Positions 1 to 8,550 of a stretch of 64,000 bases of DNA are shown here, piece after piece. Position numbers and translations under genes: made by a program. The DNA is taken from contig NZ_CP141049.1 of assembly GCF_034627025.1 (NCBI RefSeq), positions 434,001 to 498,000 on the forward strand. Direction: 5' to 3'. How positions within the stretch are numbered: position 1 is the stretch's first letter; each line of letters opens with the position of its first letter. The notes beneath the pieces were generated by a model that was not told the DNA's origin, did not search any database, and saw nothing but the letters and a program-made list of their open reading frames with translations. The DNA is from Microvirga lotononidis. Its GTDB lineage: Bacteria > Pseudomonadota > Alphaproteobacteria > Rhizobiales > Beijerinckiaceae.

Positions 1-225
1 AGAACGATCCTAAGTCGGCCTGTGTCTGTGACCTGATCGGCCAAGAGGAGAAGGGCACAGCGCTCTCGTTTATGCGGAGATCTAAATCCCGGCCAGTCTC
101 GGAACGACAAAAACATCCTCGACGATATTTCATGCTTGCCAGATGAACCAGGGTTCGGCGCGGCTTAGGTTATGGCGCCGCACGTGCCGGGCTGGCGCAG
201 GATACGTGGGCCGGCAACTTTGCCG

Positions 226-253
226 TTGACAGTCACCTGATCCGTGCAAGAAT
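226..253 (+). promoter_or_regulatory. Candidate sigma-70 promoter of the iclR operon
   Basis: TTGACA at 226-231 is a perfect -35 box; AAGAAT at 248-253 matches four of six bases of a -10 box with a 16-base spacer. It lies just upstream of the regulator gene that starts at 288 and directly abuts the palindrome at 254-270. Inferred from sequence only. Confidence 0.5.
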
Positions 254-270
254 AGAATACACTGTATTCT
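254..270. promoter_or_regulatory. 17-bp palindromic operator, probably for the adjacent IclR protein
   Basis: AGAATAC-ACT-GTATTCT forms a perfect inverted repeat with 7-base arms and a 3-base centre, ending 17 bases before the regulator start and beginning right after the proposed -10 box. IclR-family proteins bind palindromes of about this length, usually at their own promoter. The site would block the start of transcription, so autoregulation of the whole operon is the likely role (inference). Confidence 0.6.
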
Positions 271-287
271 TTTAGAAGACAACTTCA

Positions 288-1010
288 GTGAGCGTTCGTC
301 CGCTGTCCTCAGTCCTGAAGGCCTTCGCAGCCCTGGACATCATTGCCTCCTCCACCGAGCCGCTGCGGTTGGCCGATGTCTCTCGCATGCTTGGAGAGGC
401 GCGCGCGACGACCCTCCAACGGCTCGTGACCCTCGTAGAAGCAGGATGGGTCGAGCAGTCAGATGACGGGCGATATCGGTTGACCCTGAAGGTTGTCCAT
501 CACGCGACAATCGCGATGGAGCAGGCAGGCATCGGCACCCGCCTGCTTGGTATCCTGCAGGAGACAGTGGCCGAAAGTGGCGAGACTGCTTCCCTGGCCG
601 TTCTTGAAGGAACTGAGTCGGTCATCATCAACCGAGTTGAGTCCCGTGGCCTCCTACGTGCCGATCTGCGGATTGGAAGCCGCCTCCCGCTGTCTGGCTC
701 GGCGACGGGACGCGTCCTTGTTGCTCACGCCTCACCTGACACCATCAGCCGCCTCGAGCGCGCTGGTATTGAACTCGGAGATCCAGCCATGCTTTCCGAG
801 GTGCGCGAGCGTGGCTTTGCGGTTTCCGGACCGCTCGGGCCACGAACAGTAACCGCCGTTGCAGCGCCAGTGTTCGGTGTACGTGGAGAATGCATCGCCG
901 CCCTTTCCATCTCTGGGCCGACAAACGGATTCGACATGGATCTGAGTTCCAGAATTGTCACGCAAGCCGCTTCCAAAGCCACTGCCCGCATCCGTGGAGC
1001 CAACGAGTGA
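288..1010 (+). CDS. IclR family transcriptional regulator
   Basis: A 240-residue protein, the normal length for IclR regulators. Residues about 8-60 form the winged helix-turn-helix (LADVSRMLGEARATTLQRL is the recognition helix region) and about 75-235 the effector-binding domain (GETASLAVLEGTESVIINRV, then LPLSGSATGRVLVA). Start is GTG at 288; no better ATG follows nearby. It is the first gene of a tightly packed operon with two unknown proteins, an M19-type hydrolase and an ABC importer, so it most likely senses the imported compound or its breakdown product. The palindrome at 254-270 suggests it controls its own promoter. The effector is not predictable from sequence. Confidence 0.9.
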   Translation: MSVRPLSSVLKAFAALDIIASSTEPLRLADVSRMLGEARATTLQRLVTLVEAGWVEQSDDGRYRLTLKVVHHATIAMEQAGIGTRLLGILQETVAESGETASLAVLEGTESVIINRVESRGLLRADLRIGSRLPLSGSATGRVLVAHASPDTISRLERAGIELGDPAMLSEVRERGFAVSGPLGPRTVTAVAAPVFGVRGECIAALSISGPTNGFDMDLSSRIVTQAASKATARIRGANE

Positions 1011-2737
1011 ACGTAGCCTTGAACCTTGATTTGCGGGAGAACCATCTTCTCCGCAAGCTGATGCGCCCCGCATCAGAACTCATGACACCCGATCGATTGG
1101 CGGCCATTCAGCCATCACGCATCAGTGCCTCTCGGGCTTTAATGAACCAAGCTATCCGAGAGCGCTGGAAGATCGAGTGCAGACGCTTCGAGATCGACGA
1201 GCGTGCCCGCGGAACCGCGCTGTATATAATCGATACCGGAAACTATCTTTTCTCATTTCCAGTCTACTCGTTCGAACCGTCACCTGAAGGGCGCACCGGT
1301 CGGATCATCGGACGGGCTTGGGACATGATGGGGGCACTAATCGAAGGCGAGATCACATCTGAGGATCTCGAGACGACCCGCCGAGAACTCCCGAAACTCT
1401 ACGAGGGCCGCGCGACACCCGGTACCCTAACCTGGTGCCGCTCAAACCGGAGTGCACGGTTCTTTGATTTCGCGCTGGATGCATTGGCCTCAGGGCGCCA
1501 GCCGGATGTCGCCCCGTTGGGCAAGACCTGCTACCTCATGCGAAACACAGGTCTTGATGGCAACGGGACCTTCGGAACGCGCACATTCCTGACGCTTGAG
1601 GCTGACCACCCACTCCGGTGGTCACTGTCCGCGCAGATGTTATCTGCTTACATGATGCGGGTCTTTGCGGAGGACCTTCTGAATCATCTGGCGCGCCTTC
1701 GTTCCCCCGAGGCTGTTTCAATGGCTCCGGAGCTTGCCCGTTACCTCGGTGTCGGCAATGGCTCCGCCCTTGGTCTCATGCTCTTTGTCAACAATCATCC
1801 CCGGCTGATAGATCGATGGATCTTCATCAGGGAGGAGGCTCTCGCACACGCGAAAATGCTCGTGCCGCAACCCGACGGCAAGGAGGTTGACGACCTGATC
1901 GCCCTACTTCGGAAGGCAATTCGGTTCCGCCGAGAGGATCGCGTCGTCTACGAAGCATTTACCAAGAGCGACATCGTTGCAGATAATCTGGAGATCGCGT
2001 TGCGTGAGGCGGAAGATTTGCGCTCGCGCTATGCAAGGCGCGAGGCGGTCGCCGCCCTGCCGTTTGCTGAGCTTTGTGAGACGCTGCAGGGACGGATCCA
2101 TGATGAGGCCCTTGAAACGCTTCACTCCCTGCTCATCGAACTCGTCCCGGTAGTCGCCGATAGACTGGTTCAAACCTTGATCGTGGATGAAGAGCCGACA
2201 CTTCGTCCCGAAATGACCGTCCGGCGCCTGCGCGACATCGTCCAGAATGATTACGCTTGGGCCTTCAACCTGGATTTGGTGTCGGAACGTTCTCAGCGGT
2301 ACGTCTGGTATAAATCACAGACAGCCGAGGAGCCGCGACGGGGGCCAAGGGAGGAAGTCGGCGACGTTGTCAACCTCGGGCTCGACTTGCCACGCCTGAT
2401 CGTGCGGCTGGACGCTGATCTCAGTACGGCAGACCCTGCGATGAGCGTCGCGCGGTTCCTCCTTGCAAATCCATCACACCGCGCAATTGTGACCAGGGCC
2501 CAAGCGCTGGCAGGCCTCCCGTACCACTCCGTCCACTCCGATATTATGAGTGAGGACTTTGTGCCCGCACATATCACGCGGCTCCTTAACGTCGGAATCC
2601 ATGGAATCGATAAGGCACGCGACTTCCTAAATCGGAACCTACGCGGAGTTCTCTTCCACGGCGCTCCGACCGCACACGATCTCGCTAACGGTGACGGGGA
2701 CACGCAATGGTTTTACCCTGCGGAGCCAGCAATATGA
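1007..2737 (+). CDS. Unrecognised 576-residue protein of the IclR operon
   Basis: I do not recognise this family. The chosen start is GTG at 1007, overlapping the regulator's TGA and preceded by GGAG at 996-999; ATG at 1061 is an alternative, and the frame is open further upstream only as a shadow of iclR. The protein is soluble: no signal peptide or membrane segments. It is rich in charged residues, with a central part around LTLEADHPLRWSLSAQM and a C-terminal stretch that alternates hydrophobic and acidic residues. It overlaps the next gene by 4 bases (ATGA), so the two are probably translated together. Its place between an IclR regulator and an M19 hydrolase plus importer suggests an enzyme acting on the imported compound (inference). 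Confidence 0.8.
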   Translation: MNVALNLDLRENHLLRKLMRPASELMTPDRLAAIQPSRISASRALMNQAIRERWKIECRRFEIDERARGTALYIIDTGNYLFSFPVYSFEPSPEGRTGRIIGRAWDMMGALIEGEITSEDLETTRRELPKLYEGRATPGTLTWCRSNRSARFFDFALDALASGRQPDVAPLGKTCYLMRNTGLDGNGTFGTRTFLTLEADHPLRWSLSAQMLSAYMMRVFAEDLLNHLARLRSPEAVSMAPELARYLGVGNGSALGLMLFVNNHPRLIDRWIFIREEALAHAKMLVPQPDGKEVDDLIALLRKAIRFRREDRVVYEAFTKSDIVADNLEIALREAEDLRSRYARREAVAALPFAELCETLQGRIHDEALETLHSLLIELVPVVADRLVQTLIVDEEPTLRPEMTVRRLRDIVQNDYAWAFNLDLVSERSQRYVWYKSQTAEEPRRGPREEVGDVVNLGLDLPRLIVRLDADLSTADPAMSVARFLLANPSHRAIVTRAQALAGLPYHSVHSDIMSEDFVPAHITRLLNVGIHGIDKARDFLNRNLRGVLFHGAPTAHDLANGDGDTQWFYPAEPAI

Positions 2738-3462
2738 GCAGCGAATTCGGATCCGATCACAATCTTCGTGTGAGCCTCAGGGAGTGCCGCATGGTCTTGG
2801 AACGGCTCATGCATGTTGCGAAGCTTGACCCTGGCCAAGTTGGGTCGACGCGAGACAGCGCTCTTTACTCGGCAATGCTGGGCCTCGGAGGCTTCGCCAG
2901 CCTCCGTAAGAACATTCAACTGCTCCGAGCCTCGGAACAGTGGCAGGTAACGCTGGACCACGATGTTCAGCCCATGCGGCTCGACTGTGCAGGGCAACAT
3001 GCGTGGGTTATCGCGCCGCTTCTATCTGACCTGTTGGTGGATGATGTCCGCTGTGGCGGGCCTGGTGAGATAAGCATATCGGGCATGGTTGCACCGGGCG
3101 AGGTTCGCGTCGTTGAGCCCTTTCTGCAGAAGCAGGGTTTCACCGCGGAGATCTCGTGGGACCGCGTTCGTGAAGTAGCCCGAGTTTCCGTACGACCGAT
3201 GCCAATAGGGTTCTCTCGAGATCCCCTCGACCCGGTTCGTCGGGAAGGACTGATGGTGCCGACGACGACTTGGTGGGACCTCTTCCGGCTATCGAGCGAG
3301 GCACTAGCGCCCGATTCGTTTGAATCGCGAAGGCACGCCGGTGCCATCATCGTGGAGGCTGATGGCCGGGTCATTGGCCGTCAGGACGAAGATGACACAG
3401 ACCTCTCTCTGCTCGCCAAGCAGCTGAGAGGGTCAGCCCAAGATGCTTCACTCGACCACTAG
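2734..3462 (+). CDS. Unrecognised 242-residue protein, possibly DUF3726-like
   Basis: Starts at ATG 2734 inside the stop of the preceding gene (ATGA), with GGAG at 2722-2725. It begins VSLRECRMVLERLMHVAKL and has a mid-region rich in beta-type alternation; no signal peptide, membrane segment or known catalytic motif is visible. The opening and overall size recall a small proteobacterial family of unknown function (DUF3726 is my best guess from memory, unverified). Strict translational coupling to the 576-residue protein suggests the two form a complex or act in sequence. It ends 14 bases before the M19-type gene. Confidence 0.75.
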   Translation: MSSEFGSDHNLRVSLRECRMVLERLMHVAKLDPGQVGSTRDSALYSAMLGLGGFASLRKNIQLLRASEQWQVTLDHDVQPMRLDCAGQHAWVIAPLLSDLLVDDVRCGGPGEISISGMVAPGEVRVVEPFLQKQGFTAEISWDRVREVARVSVRPMPIGFSRDPLDPVRREGLMVPTTTWWDLFRLSSEALAPDSFESRRHAGAIIVEADGRVIGRQDEDDTDLSLLAKQLRGSAQDASLDH

Positions 3463-3476
3463 GTGGATATACGAAA

Positions 3477-4442
3477 ATGCTCATTGACGGCCTGCAGTGC
3501 GGACATTTCACCCGCGACGTATTCATTGATCTAAAGAGGGGCGGGTTCACCTGCGTGACCCCAACGCTTGGCTTCTGGGAAGGTACGATCGAGTCTCTGG
3601 ACGCGATTACCCAGTGGCGTGAGCTCGAGCGCTCCTCGTCTGACCTCATGCTGATCGCGAAAAATGTCGCGGATATTCAGAGAGCCCACGAGACCGGACG
3701 GGTTGCTGTACTCCTCGGGTTTCAGAACACCAACCTCTTTGAGGACCGGATCGCCTTTGTGGAGTTGTTCGCCGACCTCGGCGTTCGGGTGGTCCAGCTA
3801 ACCTACAACAATCAAAACGAGCTCGGTGGCAGCTGCTACGAGGAGAACGATAGCGGCCTTGCCCGGTTTGGGCGAGAAGTTGTTCGTGAAATGAACCGGA
3901 CCGGCATTCTTATCGACCTCTCCCATGTGGGAGACCGGACAACTCTTGATGTCATCCGTTTCTCCGAACGACCAGTGGCGATCACTCACGCAAATGCCGC
4001 GAGCATCTTTCCCCATAAGCGCAACAAAAGTGACGCCGTTCTGAGAGCTCTGAAGGATAACGGCGGGGTTATTGGCTGCGCCACCTACCGCAACATCACT
4101 CCCGAGGAGGCATGCGCCTCAGTCAAGGGGTGGTGTGAGATGGTTGCCCGCACGGTCGATATCGCGGGGATAGACCACGTCGCCATCGGAACCGATGAAG
4201 GACACAATACCACACAAGCCGACCTCGACTGGATGCGGAAAGGTCGCTGGACCCGCGGGGTCCAATACGGTGCCGGCTCAGAGGCCCGACCTGGCAAAGT
4301 AGCAAAGCCACAGTGGCTTTCCTCTCCAGGTGAACTCGGCGTTCTTCACGATGGGCTTGCGGCAATCGGCTTTTCCGCTGAAGAAGTTCAAAAAATCACG
4401 TCAGGGAATTGGATGCGTGTCTACAGCGCGGTATTCGGCTGA
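3477..4442 (+). CDS. Membrane dipeptidase (peptidase M19) family protein with altered metal site
   Basis: A 321-residue TIM-barrel protein of the renal dipeptidase family. The back half of the active site is recognisable: His150 in ILIDLSHVG, His171 in AITHANA and Asp240 in AIGTDEG correspond to family metal ligands or catalytic residues. The front half is not: the family's HxD near the N terminus (DGHND in typical members) reads DGLQC here, and the bridging Glu of the VEGG motif is Gln83 in GFQNT. Thus three of the usual ligands appear replaced, as if it binds one metal or none. No signal peptide, so cytoplasmic. Being followed by an ABC importer, it probably hydrolyses the imported substrate, which need not be a dipeptide. 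Confidence 0.8.
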   Translation: MLIDGLQCGHFTRDVFIDLKRGGFTCVTPTLGFWEGTIESLDAITQWRELERSSSDLMLIAKNVADIQRAHETGRVAVLLGFQNTNLFEDRIAFVELFADLGVRVVQLTYNNQNELGGSCYEENDSGLARFGREVVREMNRTGILIDLSHVGDRTTLDVIRFSERPVAITHANAASIFPHKRNKSDAVLRALKDNGGVIGCATYRNITPEEACASVKGWCEMVARTVDIAGIDHVAIGTDEGHNTTQADLDWMRKGRWTRGVQYGAGSEARPGKVAKPQWLSSPGELGVLHDGLAAIGFSAEEVQKITSGNWMRVYSAVFG

Positions 4443-4496
4443 CGCCGATCGCGCTCAGTGGCGAAGAAGTTCAAACAACAGCCAGGGAGGATACCA

Positions 4497-5567
4497 GTGA
4501 AGATCGGCAAGGCAGCCAACAGAATTGACGGGATCTCTCGCAGAACCTTGCTAACAGCTGGAGCAAGCGCGCTTCTGGCCATGCCCTTCATCAAGCGCGC
4601 AGAGGCCTCCGAGAAGGTCCTGTATGTCAATACATGGGGTGGCCTGTGGGACGAAGTTGCGCGTGACGTTTGGTTCAAGCCATTCACAAAGGAAACCGGC
4701 ATTGAGATCAAAACCGTCTCACCGGTATCGTTTGCGAAGCTAGCGGCACAGGCACGCACCGGTGTTTACGAATTCGATGTCACGACTCTTGGTGTGGCCG
4801 AGCTCGGTCGGGCTCACGCCGCGAAGATCATTGAACCCATCGAGGGCAGCGCCATCGATCGTTCGGCCCTTTGGGATGGCGCAGTGATTATGAATGGCGT
4901 GAAGTCTCATGCCTTCTCGAACGCCATCGTGTACCGAAAGGATCATTTCCCGAATGGCGGGCCGCAAAACTGGCGGGACTTCTGGGATGTTCAGAGGTTC
5001 AAAGGTTCACGATCGCTCCAACGCTACGCTGCCCGGACGCTTGCCTTCGCCCTCCTTGCTGACGGCGTCGCACCGGAGCAGCTGTTCCCGTACGATCTCG
5101 ACCGAGGTTTCGCGGCCTTGGACAGGCTCAAGCCTCATCTTCGGGTCCTGTGGACTCAAGGCCCCCAGTCGGCCCAGTTGGTTCGAGACGGGGAAGTCGA
5201 AATGATTGGAATGTGGACCGGACAGGCCGGGAAGCTCGTGGAAGCGAATGTGCCTGTTGAAATTGTCTGGAACCAAGCGCTTCTGGATCAGGCGTTCTGG
5301 GTCGTGGCTAAGGGGACACCGCGAGCCGAAAACGCGTGGCGCTTCATTCAATCGGCCGTCAAGGCGGAACGGCTGGCCGAGTTCTGCTTGCGGGATAAGA
5401 ATGGCCCGCTTAACCCAAAGGCGTTTGACTTCATTTCTCCCGAACAGGCGAAGTTGATGCCGACCTACCCGGAGAATTTCAAGCAGGCAATCGTCCTCGA
5501 TCCAGAGAAGATCGCTCCACAATTGGATGAACTCAACCAGCGCTTCGACCGCTGGATCTCAAGTTAA
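4497..5567 (+). CDS. ABC transporter substrate-binding protein, spermidine/putrescine (PotD) type
   Basis: A periplasmic solute-binding protein of 356 residues. Start GTG 4497 has GGAGG six bases upstream; an earlier GTG at 4458 lacks one. The N terminus carries a Tat-like twin-arginine signal (ISRRTLLTAG followed by a hydrophobic stretch, cleavage near RAEA). The mature part begins KVLYVNTWGGLWDE, typical of family 1/PotD-like binding proteins that feed polyamine, opine or betaine importers. The two permeases and the ATPase follow directly, so this is a complete system. The ligand is unknown; linkage to an M19-type hydrolase suggests an amide or dipeptide-like compound. Confidence 0.87.
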   Translation: MKIGKAANRIDGISRRTLLTAGASALLAMPFIKRAEASEKVLYVNTWGGLWDEVARDVWFKPFTKETGIEIKTVSPVSFAKLAAQARTGVYEFDVTTLGVAELGRAHAAKIIEPIEGSAIDRSALWDGAVIMNGVKSHAFSNAIVYRKDHFPNGGPQNWRDFWDVQRFKGSRSLQRYAARTLAFALLADGVAPEQLFPYDLDRGFAALDRLKPHLRVLWTQGPQSAQLVRDGEVEMIGMWTGQAGKLVEANVPVEIVWNQALLDQAFWVVAKGTPRAENAWRFIQSAVKAERLAEFCLRDKNGPLNPKAFDFISPEQAKLMPTYPENFKQAIVLDPEKIAPQLDELNQRFDRWISS

Positions 5568-5592
5568 CGGTAGAGACTCCCCCGGGAAGCGA

Positions 5593-6441
5593 ATGACGAT
5601 GTCCAAGAAACGGCGGATTAAAACTGGGCCTATCTTTCTGGGCCTGCCGGCAGGCCTGTTCCTGTTGGTCTTTTTCTTAGTTCCTCTTGGGTATGTTACC
5701 GTCCTGAGCTTCAGTGATCCTTCATGGGGAATAGCGAACTATCGCGAGTTGTTTAACTCGCGATTGTTCCTGATGACCCTCGGCAATACATTTTGGATGG
5801 CCGTGGTCGTGACTGGGCTAAGCCTGTTGCTGGCTTATCCGCTGGCTTATGTTGCTGCGACATCGAAAGGAACGTTAGGAAAGACGATCCTCATGGTCGT
5901 CGCGCTCAGTTTCTGGACCAGTTATCTCGTCCGTACCTATGCCTGGATGGTAATCCTCGGAGTTCAGGGGCCGGTTCCTGCGCTCGTTGCGCTCTTCGGC
6001 CACTCTCCACCACCCCGTCTCCTCTTTACGAGCTTTGCGGCAACCCTCGGAATGACCCACGGGCTCATCCCGTTCATGACGATGGCGCTGTTCGCGGTGA
6101 TGAAGCGGATCGACCCAAAGCTCATGGACGCTGCAGGCAGCTTGGGTGCAAGGCCATGGCGCGTCTTTTGGCACATCTATCTTCCACTGAGTGCGCCCGG
6201 CATCATCAATGGGATCACACTTGTGTTCATAACCTGCCTTGGGTTCTACGTAATGCCCGTTCTCCTGGGTAGCCCTCGCGAACAGACCATCGCTGGTCTC
6301 ATCGGCGATCGAATGGAGCAGGTTCTCGATTTCGGCGGGGCCGCAGCGATGTCGCTTGTCCTCCTTGCCGCCTCCCTTGGTCTCTTCAGTGTCTATAGCC
6401 GATACTTCGGCATGGATCGTCTTTGGGGAGGCCGGATATGA
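5593..6441 (+). CDS. ABC transporter permease (PotB type)
   Basis: A 282-residue inner-membrane protein with about six hydrophobic segments. Start ATG 5593 follows GGGAAG; the open frame extends upstream only into the binding-protein gene. The cytoplasmic coupling (EAA) loop is visible as AAGSLGARPWRVFWHIYLPL at about residues 183-202. Together with the next permease it forms the membrane channel for the importer. It overlaps the next start by four bases (ATGA at 6438-6441). Confidence 0.9.
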   Translation: MTMSKKRRIKTGPIFLGLPAGLFLLVFFLVPLGYVTVLSFSDPSWGIANYRELFNSRLFLMTLGNTFWMAVVVTGLSLLLAYPLAYVAATSKGTLGKTILMVVALSFWTSYLVRTYAWMVILGVQGPVPALVALFGHSPPPRLLFTSFAATLGMTHGLIPFMTMALFAVMKRIDPKLMDAAGSLGARPWRVFWHIYLPLSAPGIINGITLVFITCLGFYVMPVLLGSPREQTIAGLIGDRMEQVLDFGGAAAMSLVLLAASLGLFSVYSRYFGMDRLWGGRI

Positions 6442-7235
6442 CTCTGGTCCGGCTCGGCGCAATCGCGATTACCATATTCCTGGCGGCGCCCCTCCTGGTT
6501 GTGGTGCCGATGTCATTCAGCACCGCACCATCGCTTCAATTCCCGCCACATGGTCTTTGGGTAGGATACTACGCGAAGTTCTTTGCGGACCCCAACTGGA
6601 CTGGACCGCTGGTCAATAGCATCATCATTGGGGTTGCGACGGCTGTCCTGACCATGGCGCTTGCCGTTCCTGCCTCATTCGCTCTCGTGCGGCATCGGTT
6701 CCCGGGTCGGAGTGCCTTTAACCTTCTCCTGATGACCCCACTCATTGTGCCTCATATCGTGATGGCTCTCGGATACTATGTATATTTTGGAGAACTGCGC
6801 CTCCTCCAGACCTATCTCGGTGTCGTTCTCGCTCACACCTGTTTCTCGATCCCTGTTGCGATGCTGATTATCACGGCGGCACTCAAAGGGTTTGATTTGT
6901 CACTAGAGCGGGCCGCAATGAGCCTTGGTGCCCGCCCTCTGACGATCTTCCGACTGGTCACGATGCCAATCCTCGCGCCGGCCTTCGTCATCGCCGGGTT
7001 GTTTGCCTTCGTCCATTCGTTCGACGAGACTGTGGTCTCGCTCTTTATCTCCGGACGTGACGTCGCGACCCTCCCGCGTCAGATGTTCAATAGCTTTAGG
7101 ATGGAAGCCGACCCTGTCATTTCGGTAGCCTCATCCTTGCTGTTCGCGGCAGCTCTCGCCGGCGTTCTAGTCCCAGCCGCGGTACGGTCTGTTCGCCGTA
7201 CTCTGGATCGGCGGAACTCTCCACTTGCTTCCTGA
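6438..7235 (+). CDS. ABC transporter permease (PotC type)
   Basis: A 265-residue inner-membrane protein, six predicted segments. ATG 6438 lies in the stop of the upstream permease and is preceded by GGGGAG. The EAA loop is ERAAMSLGARPLTIFRLVTM, consistent with the second half of a heterodimeric channel. The segment pattern and length fit PotC-like permeases. The ATPase gene begins 24 bases after its stop. Confidence 0.9.
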   Translation: MTLVRLGAIAITIFLAAPLLVVVPMSFSTAPSLQFPPHGLWVGYYAKFFADPNWTGPLVNSIIIGVATAVLTMALAVPASFALVRHRFPGRSAFNLLLMTPLIVPHIVMALGYYVYFGELRLLQTYLGVVLAHTCFSIPVAMLIITAALKGFDLSLERAAMSLGARPLTIFRLVTMPILAPAFVIAGLFAFVHSFDETVVSLFISGRDVATLPRQMFNSFRMEADPVISVASSLLFAAALAGVLVPAAVRSVRRTLDRRNSPLAS

Positions 7236-7259
7236 ATACCGACCAGAGGCTCCAACATC

Positions 7260-8333
7260 ATGCCTGCTCGCTCCCTTTCCCTAAGAAACCTCGTGAAGCA
7301 CTACGGCGGGCTCCAGCGGGCCGTGGACGATGTCTCGCTCGACGTCGCTCCTGGAGAGTTCATCACATTCCTCGGTCCGTCGGGATCCGGAAAGACGACG
7401 ACATTGATGATGATTGCTGGCTTCCAAGAGCCCTCGGGAGGCTCGATCAATATCGATGGTAGGGCGATCGGGCATGTCCCACCCTACGAGCGCAACATCG
7501 GCGTCGTGTTCCAGAATTATGCTCTATTTCCTCACATGAGCGTGGCCAACAATGTAGCGTTTCCGCTCAAGATGCGAGGTGAGGCCAAGAAGGAGAGGCA
7601 CGTAAAATCATTGGAGGCCTTGGAGAGAGTTGGGTTAGGCGGCTTCGGTGATCGTTACCCTGGTGAGTTGTCCGGCGGCCAGCAGCAGCGTGTGGCGCTC
7701 GCCCGCGCTCTGGTCTTTCAACCGGATCTGATCCTCCTGGACGAGCCACTCGGTGCGTTGGACAAAAACCTTCGAGAGCACATGCAAATCGAGCTCAAGC
7801 GGATCCATCGCGAGGTGGGTGTGACGATGATCTATGTCACGCATGACCAGACCGAAGCTATGACGATGTCGGACCGAATTGCAGTCTTCAACTCCGGCAA
7901 GATCGAGCAGGTGGGCACTCCGCTGGAGGTTTATTTTAGGCCAAAGACGAGGTTTGTCGCTTCCTTTGTCGGAGACAGCAACCTGATTGATGCCGAATTC
8001 GTCAAGGACGACCGAACTGTTCGTGTACTTGGGTTCGGCGAGTTCGCGGTTAATCCTGGACATTCTAAACGCGGCGACAGGGTCAATCTTCTCATCCGCC
8101 CCGAGATGATCCGTCTGCGCCCAGGTAAACGCCAAAATCCAAGCGCACACGCCTGCGATGTTACGGTCGAGTCGATCGTCAATTATGGCGACAACCTTCT
8201 GGTGATTGGAAGGGCAGGAGAGCGGAGCCTTCGGATCCGAGTTCCTAGCCTAGACGGGAAACCGCTGCAGGAGGGGATGCGCTGTGTTGCCGAGTGGGAT
8301 CAAGATAGCATCCACGTCATGGCCGAACGCTGA
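7260..8333 (+). CDS. ABC transporter ATP-binding protein (PotA type)
   Basis: A 357-residue ATPase that powers the importer. Walker A is GPSGSGKTT, the Q-loop is VVFQNYALFPHMSV, the signature LSGGQQQRVALARAL, Walker B LILLDEPLGALD and the H-loop VTHDQ. The C-terminal ~100 residues form the TOBE/OB-fold regulatory domain found in PotA, FbpC and MalK. It is the last gene of the IclR operon; the following 200 bases hold only a short GC-rich hairpin (GGGGC-CTCA-GCCCC near 8379-8392) without a T tract. Confidence 0.93.
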   Translation: MPARSLSLRNLVKHYGGLQRAVDDVSLDVAPGEFITFLGPSGSGKTTTLMMIAGFQEPSGGSINIDGRAIGHVPPYERNIGVVFQNYALFPHMSVANNVAFPLKMRGEAKKERHVKSLEALERVGLGGFGDRYPGELSGGQQQRVALARALVFQPDLILLDEPLGALDKNLREHMQIELKRIHREVGVTMIYVTHDQTEAMTMSDRIAVFNSGKIEQVGTPLEVYFRPKTRFVASFVGDSNLIDAEFVKDDRTVRVLGFGEFAVNPGHSKRGDRVNLLIRPEMIRLRPGKRQNPSAHACDVTVESIVNYGDNLLVIGRAGERSLRIRVPSLDGKPLQEGMRCVAEWDQDSIHVMAER

Positions 8334-8550
8334 CGCAGGGCAAATCGCGGATTGCCAGCTGGCTTGTTACAAAGGGGCCTCAGCCCCGGATTGCATTTGA
8401 GGAGGCAGATTCACCAAGAGACCCAAAGATCATACAAATCCCGGTCGAAAGATAATGCTTGCTCGAATATCCGCCTTGAAATGCGAAATTGCTGACCTCA
8501 AGCACGCGGAATATCTACTTGGAAAAGAACGCGAGTCCGCTTTCGACCGA

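Noticed and set aside
8379..8392. Terminator after the IclR operon
   Set aside because: GGGGC-CTCA-GCCCC is short and has no T tract.
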